Shown here in pieces: positions 53,162 through 62,529 of a stretch of 64,000 nucleotides of DNA. Location of the stretch: contig NZ_CP014224.1 of the NCBI RefSeq assembly GCF_001697185.1, positions 2,046,001-2,110,000 of the forward strand. Direction: 5' to 3'. Within the stretch, counting starts at the first letter, position 1, and each line of letters begins with the position of its first letter. The notes beneath the pieces were generated by a model. It was not told where the DNA came from, made no database searches, and saw only the letters and a program-made list of their open reading frames with translations. Position numbers and translations under genes: made by a program. This DNA comes from Wenyingzhuangia fucanilytica. GTDB lineage: Bacteria; Bacteroidota; Bacteroidia; Flavobacteriales; Flavobacteriaceae.

Positions 53162-54504
53162 ATGCCAGAAGTTGCTAATTCTTCATCATACTCTTCGTCT
53201 TCGTAAAAATTAATCAAACTCAAACCATAAATAAACCCCGGAAAAGCAATTCGCATGGCTGAATGATTAATCGTTAAAAACCAAAGTGTTGCAAAAGCAA
53301 TAATAAACCCTTTATATAAAATACCTTGTTTAAAAAAGTTTAAAGTAGATGCGTAAAAAAGTAATAATAAAGAAAACAAACCAATAAGACCATGTTCTTC
53401 TAGTAGTCTACTCATTTCATTGTGAGAAGCTCCTGTGATATGTCCATCATACTCTTCTTGTCTTAAATATTTACCAGAACCTACCCCAATACCAAAAACA
53501 GGATTCTCCATAAAAGTTTCTAATTGTTCCTCAAAAATATCTAACCTTCCAGATGAAATATCTTGTTTTTGTTCACCCAAAGAATTTTTACCTAAATATC
53601 TATTCTCTAACATTCCTCCAGTAACATTGGTACTATACACCCAAATGGTTATTAAAAAAAGTAGCATAATACCTAGATATTTTAGTAAAAAAACAAGTTT
53701 TCCTCTAGCCACTAAATAAAATAGAGATAATACAAAAAAAGCCATAAATCCTGTTAAAATACCACCTCTAGAAAAAGTTAACAAACCTCTATAAATTAAA
53801 TAAAACAACAGGAAAACATCTACATAAATAGATCCTGTAATTTTTCCTTTTAACAATAACAAAGTGGCTAATAAAAAAATTCCAAAACCTAAAGCTGTTG
53901 CTACTTGATTGGGACCAAACCCTCCTGAAGCTTCAAAATTTGCCGTAGAACCAAAGGTAATTTCTTTAAGACTTGGCGTTCTAAAATACAACAAGGTTAA
54001 CATAGACATAATAGGTAATAAAGTAAAAAACAAGACCTCTTTAAACCTATTGTATTCTATTGTTCTATTATAAAAATACATTGCCGAAACCCCTAAAGAA
54101 ATAGGACCACTTAAATTAAAAATCACCGCTTTTCTTAAGGAGGCATCTGCTGGAATATCAGAAAAAGCAACCCCTACTAATAATAATAAAATATACAGCC
54201 AAAACACCACAGGAACACCTCTAGAATGTTTTTCTACCACCATTCCTGTAAACAGGAAAAGAATTGTTATATACTTAATCATTTCCCATGAAATGGTCCC
54301 TCCTGTCATTCTTAACAAAACCTCAGCACTAACAAAATAAGCCGTCCATAGAAAAGCTTCATTATTTTTATTTTTACTAGAAACAATGTCTATCAAAGCA
54401 TAGATCATAACCAAAACAGCTACCACTTTTGGAATTATAGACACCGTTAGCAGAAACCCTGCTAATAAGTGTAAAATAACCAACAAAAGTCTGTTCTTTA
54501 ACAT
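53158..54504 (-). CDS. O-antigen polymerase/ligase-family membrane protein (Wzy-like)
   Basis: Around ten membrane spans and a periplasmic loop before PVFGIGVGSGKYLRQ and GASHNEMSRLLEEHGLIGLFSLLLLF (about 335-385), the signature of the Wzy_C/O-antigen ligase family. In a cluster with an initiating transferase it is probably the repeat-unit polymerase. 448 residues; overlaps genes on both sides by a few bases. Confidence 0.88.
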   Translation of the reverse strand: MLKNRLLLVILHLLAGFLLTVSIIPKVVAVLVMIYALIDIVSSKNKNNEAFLWTAYFVSAEVLLRMTGGTISWEMIKYITILFLFTGMVVEKHSRGVPVVFWLYILLLLVGVAFSDIPADASLRKAVIFNLSGPISLGVSAMYFYNRTIEYNRFKEVLFFTLLPIMSMLTLLYFRTPSLKEITFGSTANFEASGGFGPNQVATALGFGIFLLATLLLLKGKITGSIYVDVFLLFYLIYRGLLTFSRGGILTGFMAFFVLSLFYLVARGKLVFLLKYLGIMLLFLITIWVYSTNVTGGMLENRYLGKNSLGEQKQDISSGRLDIFEEQLETFMENPVFGIGVGSGKYLRQEEYDGHITGASHNEMSRLLEEHGLIGLFSLLLLFYASTLNFFKQGILYKGFIIAFATLWFLTINHSAMRIAFPGFIYGLSLINFYEDEEYDEELATSGI

Positions 54505-55574
54505 GCTTGATATATTTTTATCAATGAAGATAAATACGAATTCTCCGAATAATGATCAAAAATATGCTTTTGAAACTGTTCAGCCTTTAATTCTCTTAAA
54601 TTTTCATCTTCAATATACTTTATAATGGCATTTGACAACTCCTCAGAGTTTTCTTTTGGAACTACAAAACCATAATCATTTACTACTTTTTCACAATCCC
54701 CAACATTAGTAACTACCACAGGTAAACCAGCCAAACCATACTCTAATAACGATACTGGTAATCCTTCTGAATTAGAAGACAGTACCCCAATATTAGATTG
54801 ACTTAAAATGTATTTGATATCTAAACATGCACCGTAGAAAAAAACATCCTTTTCAAGACTTTCATTTTTAATAATCGTTTCAATTTGTTTATTGTAAACA
54901 TCATTATGCTGTTTTCCAACCAAATGTAAAGTCCATTCAGGATATTTGTTTTTAACAATAGTAAAAGCTTGTAATAAATTAAAATGATCTTTTTGATGCC
55001 TAAAAGCTGCTACACAAACAATTCTTTTTCCTTCAACACCATTTAAATGAGTTTTATTAGATGTTATATTTAGAGTAGCAAAATTGGCTAAAAAAAGTAC
55101 CTTTTTACAAAACAATTGTTTTTTAGCCCATTGAACTAAAACATCGTTTACAGAAATAATATTTGTAAAAAAAATGGAACCTAATTTTAACGCTAATGAT
55201 TTTCTTTCCTCAATGCGCTCTGCTTTTCCATAATGATCGTGCCAAACAATTTTTATTTTTGGCAACATGCACTTTACCAAAACAGCCATAAAAAACGAAG
55301 ATGAATGTGCGTGAACAATCTTGATATTATTTTTTTTGATGTAATTTTTTAATATAACCAATGCTTTTACATCTATCACACCTTTTTTAGCTAAAAAAAC
55401 ATATCCTATTTCTTTGCTAATTTTTTCTTTTAATAAACCTTCTGCTCTAGTTACGCATAAGTGAGCCCTCACGTTATGTTTATGCAGACCATTTGCAATA
55501 TTCACCGCCATCATTTCGGCTCCTCCAACCGCTAGAGAATCTATTATATGAATTACATTTAATGGCTTATGCAT
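54498..55574 (-). CDS. Glycosyltransferase family 4
   Basis: GT-B transferase, 358 residues. The N-terminus NVIHIIDSLAVGGAEMMAVNIANGL is the typical acceptor-side loop, IVHAHSSSFFMAVLV is near 88, and GVLSSNSEGLPVSLLEYGLAGLPVVVTNVGDCEKVV near 270-305 is the donor-binding acidic motif. 8-bp overlap with the gene upstream. Confidence 0.92.
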   Translation of the reverse strand: MHKPLNVIHIIDSLAVGGAEMMAVNIANGLHKHNVRAHLCVTRAEGLLKEKISKEIGYVFLAKKGVIDVKALVILKNYIKKNNIKIVHAHSSSFFMAVLVKCMLPKIKIVWHDHYGKAERIEERKSLALKLGSIFFTNIISVNDVLVQWAKKQLFCKKVLFLANFATLNITSNKTHLNGVEGKRIVCVAAFRHQKDHFNLLQAFTIVKNKYPEWTLHLVGKQHNDVYNKQIETIIKNESLEKDVFFYGACLDIKYILSQSNIGVLSSNSEGLPVSLLEYGLAGLPVVVTNVGDCEKVVNDYGFVVPKENSEELSNAIIKYIEDENLRELKAEQFQKHIFDHYSENSYLSSLIKIYQAC

Positions 55575-56685
55575 GCAATAATTTTTCTATTTCTTTATCA
55601 AACTTATCAAGTGTGTACTCTCTAGACCAAACTTTAGCATTAGTTACTTGTAATTGATATAATTCCTCATTTAAAATATATTCTTCTACCCCCTCAACAA
55701 TATTTTCTATAGAAGATGTAACAACTTTTCCTCTAGTATTATTACCCAACATATATGGGATACATGATACTTTTGAACTAATTGGCAAACAAGACCAAAA
55801 CATGGCTTCTGCTACTACTTTTGGCCACCCTTCGGATTTTGATATAAAAATAAGAAAATGAGATGCTTGAAATGCTTTTTTCACCTCATCTTTATCAACA
55901 TTTCCGTGTAAAACAATATGGTTTTCTAATTGATTTGACGAAATATAACTTTCTAATTGATTTCTCATTACACCATCTCCATACATATCTAAACGAATAT
56001 TATATCCTTTTTTGATGAGTTTATGCGCTGCTTGTACACTTAACAATGGTTGTTTTCCTATGGTTAAACCACCTACAAAAATTAGATTAATTTCTTTGTT
56101 TAAATCTTTTTCTTCTATTTCCTCAATTTCAGACTCATAATAACTTGCCGTAAAAAAAGGTAAAATGTTTTTTGATTGATTTGGCCAATCTCCATAAACC
56201 AAAACTTTTATTTTTTTAGTTAAAAAAGAATTCCCTAATAGCCATTTCTGAAATTTATAGGTAACAGGTTGTTTACTTTGAGGATCCCAATTCCCTGCAT
56301 ATTTTGCAGTTTTTTGTTTTGATGGAAAAAATATTTGAACCAAGCACCCTAACAAACCAATGTTCCCAGGGCAACGTAAATGAATGTGATCTACTTGTTT
56401 CATCACCTTATAAATCATCCAACATATTTTAGGAATTACTAAAAGTGATTTGATCAAGTTTTTAAAAGAAGTAATATCAAAATTAGGAATGCTTACTACT
56501 TTTATTTTAGGATGATGATATGCAATTTCAATCCTTTCGATTTCATCATTTGATATTGGGGCTACAATAATGATTTCATCCACATATTTCGCCCACAAAT
56601 TCATTTCACGAACATAAGGCTCATAAGCATAAATTTGTCCGTCTTTAACTTTATGAACTGCATGAGTTATAATTCCGAAAATCAT
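55567..56685 (-). CDS. Glycosyltransferase family 4-like
   Basis: GT-B transferase, 372 residues. The N-terminal domain is less typical (GIITHAVHKVKDGQIYAYEPYVREM) but HIHLRCPGNIGLLG near 98 and KYAGNWDPQS near 129 fit. The donor site HFLIFISKSEGWPKVVAEAMFWSCLPISSKVSCIP near 270-305 is clear. 4-bp and 8-bp overlaps with neighbours. Confidence 0.88.
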   Translation of the reverse strand: MIFGIITHAVHKVKDGQIYAYEPYVREMNLWAKYVDEIIIVAPISNDEIERIEIAYHHPKIKVVSIPNFDITSFKNLIKSLLVIPKICWMIYKVMKQVDHIHLRCPGNIGLLGCLVQIFFPSKQKTAKYAGNWDPQSKQPVTYKFQKWLLGNSFLTKKIKVLVYGDWPNQSKNILPFFTASYYESEIEEIEEKDLNKEINLIFVGGLTIGKQPLLSVQAAHKLIKKGYNIRLDMYGDGVMRNQLESYISSNQLENHIVLHGNVDKDEVKKAFQASHFLIFISKSEGWPKVVAEAMFWSCLPISSKVSCIPYMLGNNTRGKVVTSSIENIVEGVEEYILNEELYQLQVTNAKVWSREYTLDKFDKEIEKLLHA

Positions 56686-57695
56686 CTTAGCACTTTGGGT
56701 TTGTTAAAAATCAATGATAATAATCCATAAGCTCTACCTAAAAACTCTGTAAGTGCTTCTGTTCTTTTTTTAGTGGTAAAAATATTTACAGCCCTTAAAA
56801 ACATCAATACCAAAGCAATAGTATTCCATTTTAAACGAGCTATTATTTTGGGATTTTTATATTTTACTCTCCAAACATACCAACCATTCCTTGTAACCAT
56901 TTTACCATACTTAAACTGATTTGGTCTTCCCGCCACATCGTGATGATGTTCTAGTCTTGCTGCGGTATTTATATAAATCTTTCCTTTTTTAGCCAATCTT
57001 AAAGAAAAATCGGCATCTTCATAAAGTCCATATCCTTCAAAGTATTTAGAAAACATCAATTCCTTAAATACTTCTTTTCTATATGAAGCAACTCCCCCCA
57101 TGATTTGCTCAACAGGATATACTTTATCACTTGGTGGTAAAAAACTAACGGAACGTCCATTAGAAAATTTAGGCATCCAACCTGGTGGTGTATTATCTAA
57201 CAAGCCTAGTTTTTTTCTTAGTATGAACCTAGAACCTTCTTTTCTAACCCATCCATCATAATAAAATTCATTTGCATTAGCTTCATCCGCCAACTTCCAA
57301 TCAACCTCATTCGTAATATAACCTCCTACTGCCAATGCTTCGGGATAAGTTTCGTAGGTACCTATTAAATATTTAAAATAATCTTGTTCTAGTAAAACAT
57401 CATCATCTAAAAAACAAACAAAATCAATATGATCTCTCACACGTTCAATTCCAAAATTACGCTGTTTGGTTAAGCCTCTTTGTGCTGAATTTACTTTGTA
57501 ATAAGTTAAATTATCAAAAAGATTGACCTCTAACATTTCTTTGGTTAAATTATCTGTAGAGCCATCAATAATTAAAATTTCGTTAGGATATAAACTTTGC
57601 AATTCAACCGTTTTTAACAGCTTTAACAAAGCTGTTGGTCTCATGTAAGTACAAATAATTAGGCTAAAATTCATATGCTTATTTATATCTAACAC
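56682..57695 (-). CDS. Glycosyltransferase family 2
   Basis: GT-A transferase, 337 residues. SLIICTYMRPTALLKLLKTVE near 10, IIDGSTDNLTKE near 42, FVCFLDDDVLLEQDYFKYLI near 90 (DDD metal site), and EGYGLYEDADFSLRLAKKG near 222 (ED acceptor motif). The C-terminal FNKPKVLR tail is short. Overlaps the next upstream gene by 17 bp. Confidence 0.92.
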   Translation of the reverse strand: MLDINKHMNFSLIICTYMRPTALLKLLKTVELQSLYPNEILIIDGSTDNLTKEMLEVNLFDNLTYYKVNSAQRGLTKQRNFGIERVRDHIDFVCFLDDDVLLEQDYFKYLIGTYETYPEALAVGGYITNEVDWKLADEANANEFYYDGWVRKEGSRFILRKKLGLLDNTPPGWMPKFSNGRSVSFLPPSDKVYPVEQIMGGVASYRKEVFKELMFSKYFEGYGLYEDADFSLRLAKKGKIYINTAARLEHHHDVAGRPNQFKYGKMVTRNGWYVWRVKYKNPKIIARLKWNTIALVLMFLRAVNIFTTKKRTEALTEFLGRAYGLLSLIFNKPKVLR

Positions 57696-59214
57696 CTAAG
57701 TTAATTAATGCCTTTGCATATTGCAAGGACTTTGAAAATTGCAATTGTTTATATGGTAATTGTAGAATTCTAATCGGTAACTTTTTAGGATCGTTTTTAA
57801 ATAAAAACAAAAAGAAGTGCTTAGTTCTCCACTCCCTTACTTGCTGTGGTGTAAAATGTTTTAAAACACCGTAAGTAATGGTTGGACTAGGTTTTGGTAC
57901 AATATTTTTTACTGGTTTATTTAGCTCCCAAGGTTGAATTTTTCGGTTTTTTCCTTTCTTTTTGGCTTCACTTCCCCACCATCTGTATCCACCTTGTGGT
58001 GGTTTTAAATGCAAATTAGGAGAGTAAGGATTGTGCAATAAAACCTCACCTTCTTTTAAAATAGACAGTCCAAAATCTGCATCTTCACCGTAACCTCCAT
58101 CAAAGTTTACATCATTACCAATTAATTTTTGAACAACATCTCTACGTACACAAGAATTAGCATTACTAAAAATAGACGATACACCAACTTTCCATATTTT
58201 ATCTTCAATTTTCGCTAATCTGTTTTTTAAATCAGATAAATCTTGATGAATATTTTCTGCCATAATATCTAAACCATTACAAGCTGCTGTATTATAGGTT
58301 TGTAGCAATCTTATATGGTTTTCAACAAAATCTGGTAACACTCTCACGTCATCATCTGCAAAAATAATATATTCACCTGTACATAAATCTATGGCTTCGT
58401 TTCTAGCTCTACAACTTCCTTTACTTGTTTGCCATTTTACAATCACATCAAAAGGAAAATCTTCATTTCTATAAAACTTATCATCTCTTTCTTCTTCTGG
58501 TGTGGCATCAACAATTACCGCTTCTTTAATTAAATAAGATTGGTTTTTATGATCTTCTAACAAAAGTTGGGTATAGGCTTGTCTTCTCATGGTAGGAATC
58601 ACCAAACTTACTGTTGGCTTTCCTTCAATAGGATTTAAAGCTTTTGGTTTGATGGTTTTATCAACATATTTTACAGCTTTTTTCTTTGCTTGAATATATG
58701 CCTTAAATTCTGATGGAAATTTAAAAATTCCTTTTCTCAACATCATATAAAATGGATGTTGTCTTTTAAAATTCTTAAAAAAGAAAGTATATCTATCTTG
58801 TGTTGAAATTTGAATATTATTTTCTTCTGATGGAAATAAACCTTTTATATTTAAAGGAATTCCCGCTTGATTTCTCAACAAATTATATCCAAAATCTAAA
58901 CCAGACATGATGTTAGATTCATATTGTAAATCTAAACCATTGATTTGGTTCCAAACAGTTTCTCTAACCACAAAAGCATTGACATTGATTCGCCAACAAA
59001 CACAATTATCTTGATTCTTTATATCATTTAAAAACCACCAATACACTGCAGTTTGATACATTAAATCTTGAAAACAATTGTTATATCCTTGATCTAACGA
59101 ACTATGCCAAACATCTCCCGCTCTATTTGCCAATTCATCTAACATTGATAAATTGGGTTCTCCACAATATAACAGCACCTCATTTTTTGAAGTTATATAT
59201 TTTTTTAACTGCAT
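57679..59214 (-). CDS. Glycosyltransferase family 2 with an incomplete extra N-terminal GT2-like half
   Basis: The C-terminal 320 residues are a complete GT2 domain: PTVSLVIPTMRRQAYTQLLL near 205, CTGEYIIFADDDVRVLPDF near 283 and DGGYGEDADFGLSILKEGE near 375. The N-terminal 180 residues resemble only the back half of another GT2 domain (NAFVVRETVWNQINGLDLQYESN near 75, then SGLDFGYNLLRNQAG), without the nucleotide-binding front half. The ORF begins just 1 bp after the upstream gene, so no lost piece is obvious. 511 residues. Confidence 0.88.
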   Translation of the reverse strand: MQLKKYITSKNEVLLYCGEPNLSMLDELANRAGDVWHSSLDQGYNNCFQDLMYQTAVYWWFLNDIKNQDNCVCWRINVNAFVVRETVWNQINGLDLQYESNIMSGLDFGYNLLRNQAGIPLNIKGLFPSEENNIQISTQDRYTFFFKNFKRQHPFYMMLRKGIFKFPSEFKAYIQAKKKAVKYVDKTIKPKALNPIEGKPTVSLVIPTMRRQAYTQLLLEDHKNQSYLIKEAVIVDATPEEERDDKFYRNEDFPFDVIVKWQTSKGSCRARNEAIDLCTGEYIIFADDDVRVLPDFVENHIRLLQTYNTAACNGLDIMAENIHQDLSDLKNRLAKIEDKIWKVGVSSIFSNANSCVRRDVVQKLIGNDVNFDGGYGEDADFGLSILKEGEVLLHNPYSPNLHLKPPQGGYRWWGSEAKKKGKNRKIQPWELNKPVKNIVPKPSPTITYGVLKHFTPQQVREWRTKHFFLFLFKNDPKKLPIRILQLPYKQLQFSKSLQYAKALINLGVRYK

Positions 59215-59215
59215 T

Positions 59216-60355
59216 TTATTTTGTTATTGACTTATATAATGCAATGTTTTTTTCTATTGATTGCTTTATATCAAATTCATTTATAATTCTCTGTCTGGCC
59301 ATTCTTACCATTTGGGTTGTTTCTACCTCATTATTTAACAAAGCTAAAACTTTGGTAGTAAATTCCTTTGTCTTTTCTGGATTTACAGTGTATCCTGTTT
59401 CTCCGTCAATCATCAACTCTTCTGCCCAACCAATATTAGAAGTCACTAACTTTTTTTCTAAAGCCATGGCTTCTAACCAAGTCATAGGGAAAGCTTCGGC
59501 AAAACTAGGTAATAATACCACCTCTGCTTGTTGAATGTATGTGATTACTTCTTTATAGGGTACTGCATTTATATAAGTAGTTCTTTTTAGTGCTTTTTCT
59601 GATAAAATCTCTTGTATCATTCCCAGCGTTGAAACTTTAGAAAAAACATCTTTATTGTCTTTTCCTAATAAAGTTAAAGTTACCTCATCATCTTTTTCTA
59701 CTAATTTATTAAACATTTTTGCAATTTCTAACACTCCTTTTTTACGCACTAGTGTTCCAAAGTACAACAATGTTTTAGGTTTGATATTTTGATGATTAGG
59801 AGTAAAAGCCTCTATATCTATTGCATTATAAATAACTTTAATTTCTTTATTTATATTAAATAATTGCTTTGTTTTTTGAGATACAAACTCACTCACCCCA
59901 ACTATTTTGTCTGCTCCATTTAAGGCCTTTTTTTCAAAAAACTTATTCTTTGGTTTTACTTTTCTCTGTTCTAAATCACAAAAATAAGTATCCGATCCGT
60001 GTAAACGAATCACTAAAGGACATTTAAACTTCATGAATGCAGTAAAACCTGTCCACTCTGGAGCTTCAATCACCTCTACTTGATTGTTTACAATTACTTT
60101 ATTTACATACTGATTAAAATATCTTCTATTGGTAAACCAAGTAATTCCTTTAACAGCTTTCTTTTTTACCAAATGAATTTCTACTCCATTTTCTACAAAT
60201 ACTTGCTCTTTTGGCTGACTGTGAGCAAACACTGTTATTTTGTGATTAGTGCTCGCTAATTGTTCAGCCAAACTTTTAGTAAAAGTTCCTATACCACCAA
60301 TACTAGCTTTAAAGTTTTTTGTAGGATATTCTGGTGTGATAAAAGCTATATGCAT
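59216..60355 (-). CDS. Glycosyltransferase family 4
   Basis: GT-B transferase, 379 residues. Glycine loop MHIAFITPEYPTKNFKASIGGIGTFTKSLAEQL at the start, EVIEAPEWTGF near 96, LVIRLHGSDTYF near 115 and VLLPSFAEAFPMTWLEAMALEKKLVTSNIGWAEEL near 290-325. 10-bp overlap with the next upstream gene. Confidence 0.93.
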   Translation of the reverse strand: MHIAFITPEYPTKNFKASIGGIGTFTKSLAEQLASTNHKITVFAHSQPKEQVFVENGVEIHLVKKKAVKGITWFTNRRYFNQYVNKVIVNNQVEVIEAPEWTGFTAFMKFKCPLVIRLHGSDTYFCDLEQRKVKPKNKFFEKKALNGADKIVGVSEFVSQKTKQLFNINKEIKVIYNAIDIEAFTPNHQNIKPKTLLYFGTLVRKKGVLEIAKMFNKLVEKDDEVTLTLLGKDNKDVFSKVSTLGMIQEILSEKALKRTTYINAVPYKEVITYIQQAEVVLLPSFAEAFPMTWLEAMALEKKLVTSNIGWAEELMIDGETGYTVNPEKTKEFTTKVLALLNNEVETTQMVRMARQRIINEFDIKQSIEKNIALYKSITK

Positions 60356-61419
60356 GGGAGTAGTTTTATGTGTTCTGAAACCATTTTCTCTAAGTAATAT
60401 TCTTCTTCAATAAGATTAGAAGTTTCTTCTTTTATAGTTTTTTTATCACTAATAATCCCTTCTAGAATAATCCCCAATGCTTTACTATCTCCTGGTTCAT
60501 AAACAAAACCGTTAACTCCGTTGGTAAGCACCTCTAAATTCCCTCCTACTGTGGTGGTGATTACAGGTACATTAGCTGATAAACTTTCCAATATAGATAA
60601 ACTAAAACACTCCATATAGGTAGGTTGAATCATATAGGCATATTCACAGAACAATTCATTTAAGTTCGCTGAACTTCCCCTAAAAAACACATTTTTTTCT
60701 AACTGATATTCTTTACTAAGTTTTTTTAATGTTTCTTCATAAGGGCCTTCTCCATATATATCAACAACCACATTTTTTAATATCGCATTATCAATTAAAC
60801 TCAATGCTTTTAATAAATCTTGAATTCCTTTAGAAGCCCTTAAATGAGATGCAACTATAAATTTATTTTTATTTGGTTGAATTCTCTTAGCAAAAACATT
60901 AGTATCTATTCCATTATAAACTACCTGAGTTTTCTTCTTTAAAAAAATTCCATAATCATTTAAAATATGATTTACCGTGTATTGAGAAACACCTATAAAC
61001 TGATGAATATATTTAGCGTATAGAAAACCAGCTATTCTCTTTTTAATTCTTTTTTTAAAAGAAAACCCTTCCAATGGTCTTGGATTATGATCCACTGCTA
61101 TCATATTAGCTTTAGGATATAATTGATGACATTCTTTATAAAAAGAAGTACATAATTCTGTAAAATGAGTAACAACAGTATTGTATGCTTTCTGTTCAGA
61201 AACATTTTTAGTTAAAAACAATTGCTCTACTGATCCTCCATTTGCACTATAAATATTCATTCCTTTATAAAAATCAAACGGAGTATAATTTGTAAAATAC
61301 CAATCTACTTCCACCTCCTTTTCCATCAATTTTTGATTATATAATTGATAAAAGCGATCCATTCCTCCAATTCTATCGGGACGAAGCACATAATTACAAA
61401 CAACAGCTATTTTTTTCAT
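60346..61419 (-). CDS. Glycosyltransferase family 4
   Basis: GT-B transferase, 357 residues. MIAVDHNPRPLEGFSFKKRIKKR near 105, FIGVSQYTVNHILNDYG near 138, VVYNGIDTNVF near 162 and IQPTYMECFSLSILESLSANVPVITTTVGGNLEVL near 265-300 are standard GT4 features. It directly abuts the epimerase gene (stop and start in adjacent positions). Confidence 0.93.
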   Translation of the reverse strand: MKKIAVVCNYVLRPDRIGGMDRFYQLYNQKLMEKEVEVDWYFTNYTPFDFYKGMNIYSANGGSVEQLFLTKNVSEQKAYNTVVTHFTELCTSFYKECHQLYPKANMIAVDHNPRPLEGFSFKKRIKKRIAGFLYAKYIHQFIGVSQYTVNHILNDYGIFLKKKTQVVYNGIDTNVFAKRIQPNKNKFIVASHLRASKGIQDLLKALSLIDNAILKNVVVDIYGEGPYEETLKKLSKEYQLEKNVFFRGSSANLNELFCEYAYMIQPTYMECFSLSILESLSANVPVITTTVGGNLEVLTNGVNGFVYEPGDSKALGIILEGIISDKKTIKEETSNLIEEEYYLEKMVSEHIKLLPCI

Positions 61420-62529
61420 TTATAATTCTTTTAAAATAGTAGCTATTTGTTTAGAGGTAGTTCCATCACCATAAGGATTTTTATTTCCAATCATTGTTTT
61501 GTAAACTTTTTCATCATCTAACAAAAGAAAAGCTTCTTTGATGATTTTATCTTTATTGGTTCCAACCAATTTTACAGTTCCTTCTTCTACAGCTTCTTGT
61601 CTTTCGGTAACATCTCTGGTTACCAAAACAGGCTTTTTTAAAGAAGGTGCTTCTTCTTGCACGCCACCACTATCTGTAATAATCAAATAAGATTGATTTA
61701 ACAACCATATAAAAGCTTCATAATCCAATGGAGCTATTAATAATATATTTGAATGATTCCCTAAAGTATCATATACCGCTTTTTGTACATTCGGATTTAA
61801 ATGAACTGGATATATTAACTGAACATCTTCTCTATCTGCTAATTGTTTTAAAGCAGCACAAAACTCATAAAATTTCTCCCCAAAATTTTCTCGTCTATGT
61901 CCGGTAACAACAATTAATTTTTTATCTGTCTGAATAAACTCTTTTATACTCTGAATGTCGTTTCTAGATTCATTTACATGCTGAATTCCCCATAACAAAG
62001 CATCAATTACTGTATTTCCAGTAATGTATACAGTATCTTTCTTACAGCTTTCATTTAATAAGTTTTGAGCAGATTGTTTTGTTGGAGCAAAATGTACATC
62101 TGCCAAACGACCTGTAATTTGTCTATTGATTTCTTCTGGAAAAGGAGCAAATTTATTATAAGTTCTTAAGCCTGCTTCTACATGTCCAACTTTAATTCCT
62201 CTATGGAAAGATGCCAAAGCTACCATACTACTGGTAGAAGTATCTCCATGAACTAATACCAAGTCTGGTTCAAAATTTACCAAAACATCATCAATAGCAG
62301 TTAATATTCTAGCACTTAATTGATTTAATGTTTGATTGGCTTTCATTAAATCCAAATCATAGTCTGGAGTAATTTTAAAAAAATCTAACACCTGATCTAA
62401 CATTTCTCTATGTTGAGCCGTAACACAAACCTTTGTGTTAAATTCACCATGTTGATATAGTTCCTTCACCAAAGGAGCCATTTTTATAGCCTCTGGTCTA
62501 GTTCCAAATACTATTAATATTTTTTTCAT
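61420..62529 (-). CDS. wecB: UDP-N-acetylglucosamine 2-epimerase (non-hydrolysing)
   Basis: Interconverts UDP-GlcNAc and UDP-ManNAc, supplying ManNAc-type residues for the polysaccharide. KKILIVFGTRPEAIKMAPLV at the start, VHGDTSTSSMVALASFHRGIKVGHVEAGLRTYN near 93-125, FPEEINRQITGRLADVHFAPT near 131, VTGHRRENFGE near 208, and ITDSGGVQEEAPSLKKPVLVTRDVTERQEAVE near 286-318. Full length at 369 residues. 4-bp overlap with the upstream gene. Confidence 0.96.
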   Translation of the reverse strand: MKKILIVFGTRPEAIKMAPLVKELYQHGEFNTKVCVTAQHREMLDQVLDFFKITPDYDLDLMKANQTLNQLSARILTAIDDVLVNFEPDLVLVHGDTSTSSMVALASFHRGIKVGHVEAGLRTYNKFAPFPEEINRQITGRLADVHFAPTKQSAQNLLNESCKKDTVYITGNTVIDALLWGIQHVNESRNDIQSIKEFIQTDKKLIVVTGHRRENFGEKFYEFCAALKQLADREDVQLIYPVHLNPNVQKAVYDTLGNHSNILLIAPLDYEAFIWLLNQSYLIITDSGGVQEEAPSLKKPVLVTRDVTERQEAVEEGTVKLVGTNKDKIIKEAFLLLDDEKVYKTMIGNKNPYGDGTTSKQIATILKEL

